In this document: positions 1 to 7,192 of the stretch, one piece after another
Layout: every line of letters starts with the position of its first letter
Position numbering within the stretch: position 1 is the first letter of the stretch
Origin: an uncultured Saprospirales bacterium
GTDB lineage: Bacteria > Bacteroidota > Bacteroidia > Chitinophagales > JADIYW01
Reading direction: 5' to 3'
Assembly (NCBI GenBank): GCA_938008535.1
Contig: CALLKF010000087.1
Location: 1-9,569, forward strand
DNA: 9,569 nucleotides
The notes under the pieces: generated by a model
Databases searched by the model: none
The model's input: only the letters and a program-made list of their open reading frames with translations
What the model was told of the DNA's origin: nothing
Made by a program: the position numbers and the translations under genes

Positions 1-41
1 AGGCGAAGACACTCTTTCCCTACACGACGCTCTTCCGATCT
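1..41 (+). other. Illumina TruSeq index plus read-1 adapter (not genomic)
   Basis: Bases 9-41 are the whole 33-nt Illumina TruSeq read-1 adapter, starting ACACTCTTTCCC and ending GCTCTTCCGATCT. Bases 1-8, AGGCGAAG, sit exactly where the i5 index lies in a dual-index P5 adapter and match index D505 as I remember it. The order index-adapter-insert is the correct library order, so the contig end is an untrimmed read and genuine DNA begins at about base 42. Nothing biological should be read from these bases. Confidence 0.97.
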
Positions 42-856
42 TGTTTGATCTGATCTTGCTGATTTTCAAAAGTTGCTAATTGCTTTTCTCGGCGCTCTTC
101 TTTTAAAATACAATATTTAGAATAGTTGGCTTTGTATTCATACATTTTACCTAACTCTAATTCGATTGTTTTGTTACAAACATTATCCAAGAAAGTTTTA
201 TCATGCGAAACCAAAATAATAGCTCCTTCGTATTTCTGGAAGAATTCTTCCAGCCAAATAATGGATTCAATATCTAAGTGATTTGTTGGCTCATCGAGCA
301 TTAATAAATCAGGATTTTGTAATAATAATTTAGAAAGTTCTAAACGCATTGCCCAACCACCAGAAAACGTAGAAGGTGCTTTTTCAAAATCTTCGCGCTG
401 ATAACCTAAACCTAATAAAACGAGTTCAGTTTTTTTGTCTTTATCATCAATATCTAAATGAACTAATCTGTCATTGATATCACAAAATAATTGTGATAAA
501 TTCATATAGTCATCTGTTTCGTAATCAGTACGTGTTTCCAATTGATGTTGAATCTTATCAAGTTCTTCTTGTAAAATATTGATTTCTTTAAATGCAGTTT
601 GCGCTTCTAACCAAACTGTTGGTTCGTTTTGGTCGCGAATTTCTTGTTTCAAAAAACCAATTGTGTAACCACCAGGTTTAGAAATATTGCCTTCTTGTGC
701 AGAAATTTCACCATTGATGGCTTTTAATAAGGTAGATTTTCCGACACCATTTCTACCAACTAATCCAATTCTATCTCTTGGTTGAATTGTAAAAGTAACA
801 TTGTCGAACAAAATACGACTGCCGAATATGATAGATAAGTTAGTTGCTTGTAACAT
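42..856 (-). CDS. ABC-F family ATPase, 3'-truncated at the contig end
   Basis: This is the N-terminal half of a cytosolic ABC-F protein, a family of soluble twin-ATPase proteins that act on the ribosome rather than transport. Genuine residues are about 1-272. Visible motifs are Walker A GRNGVGKST (34-42), Q-loop Q71, signature SGGW (165-168), Walker B with D-loop LLMLDEPTNHLD (184-195, catalytic E189) and switch H218. A charged helical stretch from about 240 onward begins the interdomain linker typical of ABC-F proteins. The signature and following helix resemble E. coli YheS more than EttA, from memory. Family members are usually 530-650 aa, so the second ATPase domain is missing. The last six residues of the open frame, DRKSVV, are translated adapter. 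The start is fixed by the canonical N-terminus MLQATNLSIIFG. The gene is alone on its strand, with a promoter element immediately upstream. The subfamily cannot be settled without the C-terminal half. Confidence 0.93.
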
Positions 857-860
857 GGCG

Positions 861-868
861 CAAAAATA
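861..868 (-). promoter_or_regulatory. Bacteroidota -7 element for the ABC-F gene
   Basis: The minus strand reads TATTTTTG, a full match to the Bacteroidota sigma-factor -7 consensus TAnnTTTG. Only four bases separate it from the ATG at 856, so transcription would begin at or next to the start codon. I see no good -33 TTG at the normal distance, so the call rests on the -7 motif and its position. Confidence 0.5.
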
Positions 869-1005
869 CTTTTTTAATGGCTATTTTTTAGTAGTAAAAT
901 TTACAAGCTGTATTAATATAGTATTAATAACTAATTGATTGAATGATAGTAAGGATAAATACTTCAGCTTTTAAAAATAGGTTTTAACTTTAAATACAAA
1001 TTAAA

Positions 1006-1038
1006 AAGAACTGCTCATATTTTGTATGAGCAGTTCTT
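1006..1038 (-). terminator. Intrinsic terminator downstream of the lipoprotein gene
   Basis: A perfect 14-bp inverted repeat (1006-1019 with 1025-1038) surrounds a 5-nt loop. On the minus strand the stem is followed by a T-run (TTCTTTTTAATTT), the normal layout for a rho-independent terminator. It lies about 75 bp beyond the stop codon of the gene at 1112-1537 and would end that transcript before the ABC-F promoter. Reading from the plus strand it also has a short A/T flank, so it may work in both directions, although no plus-strand gene precedes it. Confidence 0.85.
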
Positions 1039-1111
1039 AAAAAGGGTAGTTATGTTTCTCTCTTCTAGAGACTGACGGGATTTTTCTTCATTTTAACTAT
1101 GTTTCTTCGGC

Positions 1112-1537
1112 TTATATTTTTTCAAAATTCAGGAAGCTTGTTACGCCATGTCCGCCACTTATATCCTGCAATCTTATTTTTGTAGTAGTTTGTTCAATAA
1201 TTTGCCAGTCTTCATTTAATTCATCGAAAGGAATTACAGCTCCAAAGTTTAGGATAAATTTAACGCCACTGTCGTCATCATTTGAAAGCGTAAAAGTGCC
1301 GTTTGTTGTTGAACTCTTGTTAACCGCAGCAATTGTGCCACTGCCAAATGTGAAGCTGTAATCTGTGTAACGAAACAGATCATCAGTGCCATTGTCCGTG
1401 TACAAAGTAATTTTCCATTTTCCTTGTTGAAGAATTTCTGTAACAGTAGGATTTGAAGGTAGTTTGTCTTTAGTGCATGATGTCAAAGTGCAGATGGCAA
1501 TACATAAGATGCTGATGGAAAGGATTGTTTGTTTCAT
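1112..1537 (-). CDS. Small lipocalin-like lipoprotein
   Basis: A 141-aa protein with an N-terminal signal peptide ending in the lipobox LTSC (18-21), so Cys21 should be lipidated by signal peptidase II. The mature part, after a short linker, reads like the lipocalin-type beta-barrel domains common in Bacteroidota: a GKWKITLYTDNGTD opening strand (about 39-53), alternating strands, and a closing LNFEKI. After Cys21 comes TKDK, a charged start that could act as a surface-export signal as reported for some Bacteroidota lipoproteins; this is inference. It lies 43 bp after the T9SS-sorted gene on the same strand and is followed by a strong terminator, so the two probably share a transcript. The ligand and role are unknown, and the lipocalin-like label rests on sequence style only. 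Confidence 0.82.
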   Translation of the reverse strand: MKQTILSISILCIAICTLTSCTKDKLPSNPTVTEILQQGKWKITLYTDNGTDDLFRYTDYSFTFGSGTIAAVNKSSTTNGTFTLSNDDDSGVKFILNFGAVIPFDELNEDWQIIEQTTTKIRLQDISGGHGVTSFLNFEKI

Positions 1538-1580
1538 TTTAATTTAATTTATTGTGGTTTGAAATTGTTTAGTGTTTGTT

Positions 1581-2375
1581 TTATTCTTTTATAATTTTAT
1601 AGCTGTTCCAGTTGTTTTCAGTATAGATCATCAGTATATATTCGCCAGTGCTGATAGTACTCATGTCAATTGTTAGTGTAGATGCTTTGCTTGTATTTAC
1701 AGCAGTTATTTCAGTTTTTCCTAAGATGTTTATTAATCTGTATTGTTCTATATTTTTACCGTTGATTTGCAAATAATCAGCAACCGGATTTGGAAATATT
1801 TGTACGCTTGCTTTTGTATTTGTTCTAATAGCAGTTGTAATATGATTTCTGAAACCTTTTATTACCCAAACCGAATCTGTTTCCATTTTTACAGGTTTGT
1901 CGCCGCCACCACCATTTAAACGTTTTGCAGATAATTTAAAGAAATCAAAATTCAGCAACTGCCTTGAAGCGAGATTGTCCTGTATAATGTATTTGATTGT
2001 TCCAATTCGCGCAACACCATTTCCTTTAGCATCACAATTAACCTTGATGTTAACTCGACCACTCATGTTATCTATTGTTGAAATATCTGAAAACTGAGTT
2101 CCAAAAAATGCAGTTAATGATGCTGTGTCTAACTTAAAATCAATTTTATTTTTATCACAAATATCCAGGTCATATTCAATCTCCAATTCAAATTCTTTAA
2201 TATCAATTGCAGGATTATCTATGTCGCCGATAAAAAGATCTACATCAACGGTGTCATTTGCATCAACCGTATCTTGTAAAGATTTTAATCTAAAAAACGT
2301 TGAATCTGCAGCGAATGTATTCTTGCATAAACCTAGAAGAATAAAGAAAAATGCGATTGTAAATATTTTTTTCAT
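1581..2375 (-). CDS. Secreted cohesin-like protein with T9SS type A sorting domain
   Basis: A 264-aa protein. Residues 1-23 form a Sec signal peptide (MKKIFTIAFFFILLG, probable cleavage after FAA). Residues of about 30-170 form a beta-rich region with the phrasing of cohesin-type modules: DTVDVDLFIGDIDN, then FELEIEYD, then GVARIGTIKY. Residues of about 184-264 are a type IX secretion C-terminal sorting domain, with FPNP (194-197), a central LLINILGK-like strand (RLINILGK, 213-220), TGEYIL (243-248) and the terminal strand ending KIIKE. T9SS substrates cross the outer membrane and have this domain removed or linked to the surface. It is short for such proteins, with one module and no recognisable enzyme domain, so a binding or structural surface role is more likely than catalysis. 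It heads a probable two-gene unit with the downstream lipoprotein. Confidence 0.88.
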   Translation of the reverse strand: MKKIFTIAFFFILLGLCKNTFAADSTFFRLKSLQDTVDANDTVDVDLFIGDIDNPAIDIKEFELEIEYDLDICDKNKIDFKLDTASLTAFFGTQFSDISTIDNMSGRVNIKVNCDAKGNGVARIGTIKYIIQDNLASRQLLNFDFFKLSAKRLNGGGGDKPVKMETDSVWVIKGFRNHITTAIRTNTKASVQIFPNPVADYLQINGKNIEQYRLINILGKTEITAVNTSKASTLTIDMSTISTGEYILMIYTENNWNSYKIIKE

Positions 2376-2434
2376 GTTACTGTGTTATTTGTTCAAATTT
2401 TTGTCAGTAGCTATTTTACTTCCTGATGACGATA

Positions 2435-2442
2435 CAAATGTA
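2435..2442 (-). promoter_or_regulatory. -7 element upstream of the T9SS-sorted protein gene
   Basis: The minus strand reads TACATTTG, a full match to TAnnTTTG, 59 bp upstream of the ATG at 2375. A TTTG lies further upstream but at about 26 bp, wider than the usual 19-21 bp, so the -33 element is uncertain. It lies in the 172-bp divergent region shared with the plus-strand gene at 2548. Confidence 0.45.
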
Positions 2443-2481
2443 TGTACAAGTATTTTAATATTTTGATACAAATTACTAACA

Positions 2482-2512
2482 TTGTCTATTTTAACTTTAA
2501 TTACTATATTTG
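2482..2512 (+). promoter_or_regulatory. Bacteroidota promoter (-33 TTG, -7 TATATTTG)
   Basis: TATATTTG (2505-2512) matches the TAnnTTTG -7 consensus, and TTG (2482-2484) sits 20 bp upstream, the normal spacing for the Bacteroidota primary sigma factor. It is 35 bp before the ATG at 2548. This is the best promoter in the window because both elements and the spacing agree. Confidence 0.6.
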
Positions 2513-2547
2513 ATAAGTAATTGTTAATCAGTATTTAAAATTATTAC

Positions 2548-3921
2548 ATGAATTCTATTAAATTGTTGTCTTTGCTTTCTACATTAGATGAAAAAGAAAA
2601 AAAACTACTCTTTTTCTTTTTAGAAGATCAAAAAATATGGATTGATTTGGTAAAATTTCTTTTAGAGAATGAATATGTTGATAGTAAACACCTCTACAAA
2701 GCCGTGTTTGTAAATGAAGAGTATAATGATAAAAAATTACGCAATACCTTATATGCTATTAACAAGCACATTGAAAAAATTATTGCCATGCGATTTATAC
2801 AAGAAAATACTTCGCTCAATAATTATATTTTGATGAATCACTGTTTTCAAAGTAATCTGACGAAAGAATATAACGGCTATCTTCAAAAATTAAAACAAAA
2901 AAAAACAGGTAATAGTGATAATCTTATTTATGAATACTTGTCTCAAAAAATTCATTTGGAATATTTAGAAGAAAAGAAAAGGCAATTTATTCAGGAAGAT
3001 CTGATTATAAAAGATCAGTTGCTGGATGCCTTTTATTTCAAGGAAAAGCTATGGAATTTATTCGAAATAGATGTGTACAAAAATACATACAGCTTTGATT
3101 ACACGCCAAATGTTTCGGAAATTATTCAGCAAATTGATTTTTTAGGTTTTCAGTTTGCAGAAAGTTCATTGCTGTTTTTAAGGTTGCTTTTATTGATGAT
3201 GAAAGACTTTGATAATGACGCGCATTTTTATGAAGCCATTAATATATTGGATGTTTCGCATGAGTCTATTTCACGAAAAGATCTTCGTCTGTATTATATA
3301 GCGTTGATAAATTATGTGATTAAGAAATTAAACAGTGGTAAAAATGAATATCGCGATGAATTATTTAGAATATATACACTGCAGATAAAACACAATGTTT
3401 TATTGAATGAAAAGCACATGCTGGAACCTTATGCGTATAAAAATATTATTACGATCGCGTTTCAGAAAAAGGAATTTATGTGGGCAAAGAAATTCATTGA
3501 AGAGTATGTGCAATATTTGCCGAACGAAGTAAAAGAAAACGCCTATCAATATAACATGGCGAACTATTACTATTTCACAAAGAATTTTCAGCAATGCCTG
3601 CGAGTGCTTCAAACTGTGCAGTTTACAGATGTGTATTATAATCTGGACGCACGATCTATAATTTTAAAAATTTATTTTGAAGAAAAAGAATGGAATTTAT
3701 TGTTCGATCATTGCTTTGCATTTAAGGTCTATGTGTTAAGGCATAAAGATATTTCCGAACATCATAAAAAAGGCTATTTGAACCTCATTAAATGGACGCT
3801 CAAACTTAGCAATGCTTTGCTTTCACCTAATAAAATAAATGTAATTGCTGAAAAAATAGCATCAGAAAAAAATATCAGGGAATTAAAGTGGCTCCTGGAA
3901 CAAATAAATGCAGCAGAATGA
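2548..3921 (+). CDS. Uncharacterised helical protein, Bacteroidota-specific family
   Basis: A 457-aa protein with no signal peptide and no membrane segment, so probably cytoplasmic. The N-terminus (MNSIKLLSLLSTLDEKEKKLLFFFLED, about 1-27) followed by YKAVFVNEEYNDKKLRNTLY (about 50-69) recalls a recurrent Bacteroidota family in which a short helical head with a YNDKRLR-type motif precedes a long helical repeat body. The rest is rich in Tyr, Lys, Leu and Glu, with helix-turn-helix spacing compatible with TPR-like repeats (for example about 315-375), but no repeat is clear enough to count. Function is unknown; I infer a scaffold or protein-binding role. It is the only plus-strand gene here, has its own promoter, diverges from the T9SS-sorted gene and converges on gldC with no gap. 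Confidence 0.85.
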   Translation: MNSIKLLSLLSTLDEKEKKLLFFFLEDQKIWIDLVKFLLENEYVDSKHLYKAVFVNEEYNDKKLRNTLYAINKHIEKIIAMRFIQENTSLNNYILMNHCFQSNLTKEYNGYLQKLKQKKTGNSDNLIYEYLSQKIHLEYLEEKKRQFIQEDLIIKDQLLDAFYFKEKLWNLFEIDVYKNTYSFDYTPNVSEIIQQIDFLGFQFAESSLLFLRLLLLMMKDFDNDAHFYEAINILDVSHESISRKDLRLYYIALINYVIKKLNSGKNEYRDELFRIYTLQIKHNVLLNEKHMLEPYAYKNIITIAFQKKEFMWAKKFIEEYVQYLPNEVKENAYQYNMANYYYFTKNFQQCLRVLQTVQFTDVYYNLDARSIILKIYFEEKEWNLLFDHCFAFKVYVLRHKDISEHHKKGYLNLIKWTLKLSNALLSPNKINVIAEKIASEKNIRELKWLLEQINAAE

Positions 3922-4266
3922 CTACGCTTTACTTTCTTCCCATTCTCTTGTCTTATCAGCCAGATCCATACAGAATTTCTTTATATCTTCCTGTACAAAC
4001 GGATTTCCTGTCGCACGATTATAGGTGTCACCTAAACTAAGCATTAGCTGGAAAAAGTGGGTATGCATTTCATCAACTTGCATATCTTTCGTCCAAAGAT
4101 CAAAACGCATCGTGTTTTTTTCATTGCCGTCCCACATACCGATCATAATGCTTTTGCATTCGTCGCCGTCACCTTGTGGACCGTCAGTCGCCGACCATTT
4201 TATTTGTTCAGGTAAGTTTTGATCGTCTAATCTTATTTTAAATTTTATTTCTGTTTCGCGAGCCAT
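3922..4266 (-). CDS. gldC: Gliding motility protein GldC
   Basis: A 114-aa protein that matches GldC across its whole length: an N-terminal ETEIKFKIRLDDQNLPE, the central IKWSATDG, then TMRFDLWTKDMQVDEMHTH (about 52-70) and GDTYNRATG. Flavobacterium johnsoniae GldC is about 110 aa with near-identical WSATDG, DLWTKDM.VDEM and NRAT segments, from memory. It has no signal peptide and is probably cytoplasmic. In F. johnsoniae gldC lies beside gldB and is needed for full gliding, though less critical than the core Gld proteins. Here no gldB is visible on either side, so the gene is separated from its usual partner. Its stop codon abuts the stop of the plus-strand gene with no spacer. Confidence 0.93.
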   Translation of the reverse strand: MARETEIKFKIRLDDQNLPEQIKWSATDGPQGDGDECKSIMIGMWDGNEKNTMRFDLWTKDMQVDEMHTHFFQLMLSLGDTYNRATGNPFVQEDIKKFCMDLADKTREWEESKA

Positions 4267-4283
4267 TTTTTAAAATTGAAATG

Positions 4284-4291
4284 CAAAAGTA
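4284..4291 (-). promoter_or_regulatory. -7 element of gldC
   Basis: The minus strand reads TACTTTTG, a full TAnnTTTG match 17 bp upstream of the gldC ATG, a normal leader length. A small palindrome CTGAT-TTTT-ATCAG (4293-4306) lies just upstream of it and could be an operator or a weak hairpin ending the response-regulator transcript. No clear -33 TTG is seen. Confidence 0.5.
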
Positions 4292-4364
4292 GCTGATTTT
4301 TATCAGAATAGTAGAAGCGAAGCAGTAGCTTAATCCTTACTTAAAATGGAATAGCCGTTGGATG

Positions 4365-5117
4365 TTAATTTTTCTCGATTTTCAGCAATAATTCGTCTCT
4401 TTTACTGCGTGCAACAGCGAGCTCCATTCCATTTGACATCACTACAAAAATGTTATTATCTTGTCTAATAATATTTTCAATTTTATCTAAATTGATAATG
4501 TTAGACTGATGTATTCGTAAAAAATTCGCATTGATTTCTAGCATGCTTTCAATTTCTTTTAGCGTTTTAGCAACCATAATTTTTTTATTTTTGGTAAGAT
4601 GCAAATGCGAATAATTACTATCAGCAATGCAACAAATTAATTCATCAGTTGGAATAATATGTGCGCCATCAGAATTGGAAATTAAAAAACGCGTCCCTTT
4701 TTTTTCAGTGTTGCCTAATTGCTCTTTTAAAATTTCATATTGCACAGCTTTATAATTTTTATCAACCAATTGTTGTGCCTTTTGCAAAGCAGTATCTATC
4801 GTGTTTTTGGTTACTGGTTTTAAAATATAATCTAACGCACTGCATTCAATAGCACGCAAACCGAATTGGTTATAGGCAGTACAGAAAATAATTTCAGGTT
4901 TATGAGTATCTAATTTTTGCACCAAATCGAAGCCAGTGCCATCAGGCATTTCTATATCCAAAAAAATTAAATCTGGTTTTTTATTGTTGATTAAATCGAT
5001 GCCGGATTTCACAGCATCAGCTTCACCCAAAATTGCAACATCAGGTTGGCTTTTTTGAATAAGATAACTTAAAATATCTCGGTTGGTTTTTTCATCGTCA
5101 ATGATACAAACAGTCAT
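4365..5117 (-). CDS. LytTR-family response regulator
   Basis: A 250-aa cytoplasmic DNA-binding regulator. The receiver domain (about 1-120) has the acidic pair D7-D8, phospho-acceptor D54 in FLDIEMPDGTG, the conserved T80 and K100 in LKP. A linker leads to a LytTR DNA-binding domain (about 143-248), recognised by FLRIHQSNIINLDKIENI and GMELAVARSKRDELL near the C-terminus. All key receiver residues are present, so it should be phosphorylated normally. It starts 9 bp after the stop of the histidine kinase gene, so the two are a cognate pair on one transcript. LytTR regulators typically bind paired short direct repeats near target promoters; I could not identify such repeats by eye. Targets are unknown, with neighbouring envelope genes as plausible candidates. 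Confidence 0.94.
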   Translation of the reverse strand: MTVCIIDDEKTNRDILSYLIQKSQPDVAILGEADAVKSGIDLINNKKPDLIFLDIEMPDGTGFDLVQKLDTHKPEIIFCTAYNQFGLRAIECSALDYILKPVTKNTIDTALQKAQQLVDKNYKAVQYEILKEQLGNTEKKGTRFLISNSDGAHIIPTDELICCIADSNYSHLHLTKNKKIMVAKTLKEIESMLEINANFLRIHQSNIINLDKIENIIRQDNNIFVVMSNGMELAVARSKRDELLLKIEKN

Positions 5118-5126
5118 AAATATATT

Positions 5127-7166
5127 TTATAAAACAGGTAAATTAATAATTATTTTAGTGCCAGTGGCTTGTTGTTGTTCGTTATATAAATCAATAACTT
5201 CAAGAGATGCTTTTTGCGAATCAGCATTTTGATTTAAAATATTAATTCTATCCTGAATAATATTGATTGCAATTGATTTATTGTTTTTTGTTCGATAACG
5301 AAGATTGTATTCTTCTGCTTTTTTTCTACCAATGCCATTGTCCGTAATTTCGCATCGAACCATATTATTTACAAAACTAAAATAGACAAGCACATAACCT
5401 TTGTAGTTGATAAATTTGAATGCGTGCCAAATTACATTTTCTAAAAATGGTTGAATCATCATAATTGGAATTTTCAAAAAATCGGTCGAAAGTCCAGGTT
5501 CAACTTTAATGTCAAAATCGAACAATTGGTTATTACGTTCTTGTTCTAATTTTAGATAAGTAGTTAATAATAAAATTTCATTGTCTAGCGAAATATCTGG
5601 TTCTGTTGAATTCTCGAGCACCATTCTGATTAATGAAGCAAAATTATGCAACATGGAAGATGCTTTTTCATTGTCATTAGTAATAATGAAATGTTGAATA
5701 GAATTCATGCAGTTAAAAATAAAATGCGGATTCATTTGCGATGACAAAGCTTGCATTTGTATTTCTACTTTTTCTTTCTCAAAAGATTGGATTAATGCAA
5801 GACGTTTTTGATCTTCTATTAAGAGATTTTGTTGTTCAATTTCAGCAACACGTTCTTTTACTTTTTCTTCTAAGATAGTATTTTCATTTTTGATGAACTC
5901 TTCGCTTTGCTGTAGTTCAAATATCAACTGATCTTTTAGTTTTTCAGATGCTAAGAATGAATCTTTAATTCTTATAATTAATGCGACTGAAAATATTATA
6001 AGCTCGAGTGCAACACCTACGTATAAGATATTTACATCCACATAAAAATCTTTAATAGGAAAATTTATTTTTTGCAAGGTAGATATTGCTGTAAAAACAG
6101 TGTAAACAATGCTTCCTGAAAAAATAATTCTCTGAAATAAATTTTTGTTTACAATATTATACGTTGCAATCAATGTAACTATACTAAAAAAGAAAATTGG
6201 AATTCTATACAAACTATATATCAATGGTTCGTTATAAAATGAAATTGAAAATAAATGACCTAAAACAATAACACCAACATAAACCAATGAAAAATATTTT
6301 AGTGCCATGGTAGAATAATATATAACTTTTTCATTCTTCGTAATTCGAAATGCCTGTTGGTAAAAAATACTGTAAAAAAATATCATCAATCCTTTAGTAG
6401 ATTCATCGACAGCACTGTTACCTATGACGTTAAACATTTTTATGTTTTTTGTAAAAATGTATTGAGCCATGTATAAAATCTGACAAAAAGTAGTTAATAG
6501 ATAAAAAGTATAGTACAGATAAATTTTATCTTTTAAATAATAAAATGCCAATAAATAAAATATGAACATAATAAGCACCATACCGAGTATAAACAAATAC
6601 TGTAATGTAAATCCAAAATTTCTTTTGTTTGTATTCGTATTATATGTTGGAAAACTAAAAACATTTGAATAACAGTAAATACTATTTTTATTTACAAAAT
6701 AATCTTTAAATGAAATTGGCTGATGAATCAAATAAGTATGCAATGTGCTTTTCGGAAGGATAGTAATTTCAAAAAATTGTTTATTAGAGTTTATATAATC
6801 AGATTTTTTTAGTACTATTTTATTTGATAAAATAGTATCAGCTTCACCAACATTATTGTATTTATTTAGAGTTGAATAAAATTTTAAATGTATAATTGTA
6901 TCTGAAGAATTGACATAATTAACTACTGTAATAATTTTTTTATTCAATCGATAAGAAGTAGCGTTGTAAGGTTTTTCAATAATGAATGAATCATTTTCAA
7001 TTGTTCCTATATAAGATTGAAAATGGTCATATATGGTATCTAATTCTGTATGAATACTTTTAAGTTGCTGTACTTGATATATGTTTGTACTAATATTTGC
7101 TGATACATTTGCAGTAATAAAGCAAGTAATAATTATAGCTACAATATATTTTTCGATGCGTATCAT
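5127..7166 (-). CDS. LytS/YehU-type sensor histidine kinase with 7TMR-DISM sensor
   Basis: A 679-aa inner-membrane kinase. Residues 1-23 are a signal peptide; about 28-180 form a periplasmic beta-rich domain of the 7TMR-DISM extracellular type. Seven membrane segments follow, at about 187-210, 214-238, 258-274, 290-309, 320-339, 344-362 and 379-400. Residues of about 403-475 are a charged coiled coil. The His_kinase core begins at about 470 with QMNPHFIFNCMNSIQHF, phospho-acceptor H481. The ATPase domain shows the N-box QPFLENVIWH (572-581, N577) and G1 box DNGIG (609-613), and ends with GTKIIINLP. The glycine-rich G2 region is degenerate (SIAINIIQDRINIL), which is common in this family. The ligand is unknown; related extracellular domains often resemble carbohydrate-binding folds. 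It heads the operon with the LytTR regulator. Confidence 0.93.
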   Translation of the reverse strand: MIRIEKYIVAIIITCFITANVSANISTNIYQVQQLKSIHTELDTIYDHFQSYIGTIENDSFIIEKPYNATSYRLNKKIITVVNYVNSSDTIIHLKFYSTLNKYNNVGEADTILSNKIVLKKSDYINSNKQFFEITILPKSTLHTYLIHQPISFKDYFVNKNSIYCYSNVFSFPTYNTNTNKRNFGFTLQYLFILGMVLIMFIFYLLAFYYLKDKIYLYYTFYLLTTFCQILYMAQYIFTKNIKMFNVIGNSAVDESTKGLMIFFYSIFYQQAFRITKNEKVIYYSTMALKYFSLVYVGVIVLGHLFSISFYNEPLIYSLYRIPIFFFSIVTLIATYNIVNKNLFQRIIFSGSIVYTVFTAISTLQKINFPIKDFYVDVNILYVGVALELIIFSVALIIRIKDSFLASEKLKDQLIFELQQSEEFIKNENTILEEKVKERVAEIEQQNLLIEDQKRLALIQSFEKEKVEIQMQALSSQMNPHFIFNCMNSIQHFIITNDNEKASSMLHNFASLIRMVLENSTEPDISLDNEILLLTTYLKLEQERNNQLFDFDIKVEPGLSTDFLKIPIMMIQPFLENVIWHAFKFINYKGYVLVYFSFVNNMVRCEITDNGIGRKKAEEYNLRYRTKNNKSIAINIIQDRINILNQNADSQKASLEVIDLYNEQQQATGTKIIINLPVL

Positions 7167-7180
7167 TTAATTTAAAAATA

Positions 7181-7188
7181 CAATATTA
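7181..7188 (-). promoter_or_regulatory. Possible weak -7 element of the kinase operon
   Basis: The minus strand reads TAATATTG, one mismatch from TAnnTTTG, 14 bp before the kinase ATG. The 16-bp inverted repeat begins only 4 bp upstream, so if this promoter is real the hairpin occupies the spacer and -33 region. No TTG is found at the expected distance, so the call is tentative. Confidence 0.22.
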
Positions 7189-7192
7189 TTAA

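Larger units (their letters stand above)
857..1111. other. Intergenic region with one terminator hairpin
   Basis: This AT-rich stretch lies between the start of the ABC-F gene and the end of the small lipoprotein gene. It holds the ABC-F -7 element, two palindromic TATTAATA octamers (911-918 and 922-929) and the strong hairpin at 1006-1038. I see no open frame with coding character on either strand. Confidence 0.6.

Noticed and set aside
911..929. Two TATTAATA palindromes separated by 3 bp, upstream of the ABC-F gene
   Set aside because: It looks like an operator, but in DNA this AT-rich such octamers are expected often by chance, and nothing else supports regulation here.
1051..1106. Repeated TATGTTTCT and a small TCTCT-TCT-AGAGA dyad downstream of the lipoprotein gene
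   Set aside because: The units are too short and only two in number; probably chance beside the real terminator at 1006-1038.
1897..2466. Two plus-strand open frames of 66 and 113 codons opposite the T9SS-sorted protein gene
   Set aside because: They are antisense to a well-supported gene, rich in Ser and Leu as expected for complements of its codons, and show no domain or start context of their own.
4293..4306. CTGAT-TTTT-ATCAG hairpin as terminator of the response-regulator gene
   Set aside because: A 5-bp AT-rich stem is too weak for a confident terminator; mentioned only as context of the gldC promoter.
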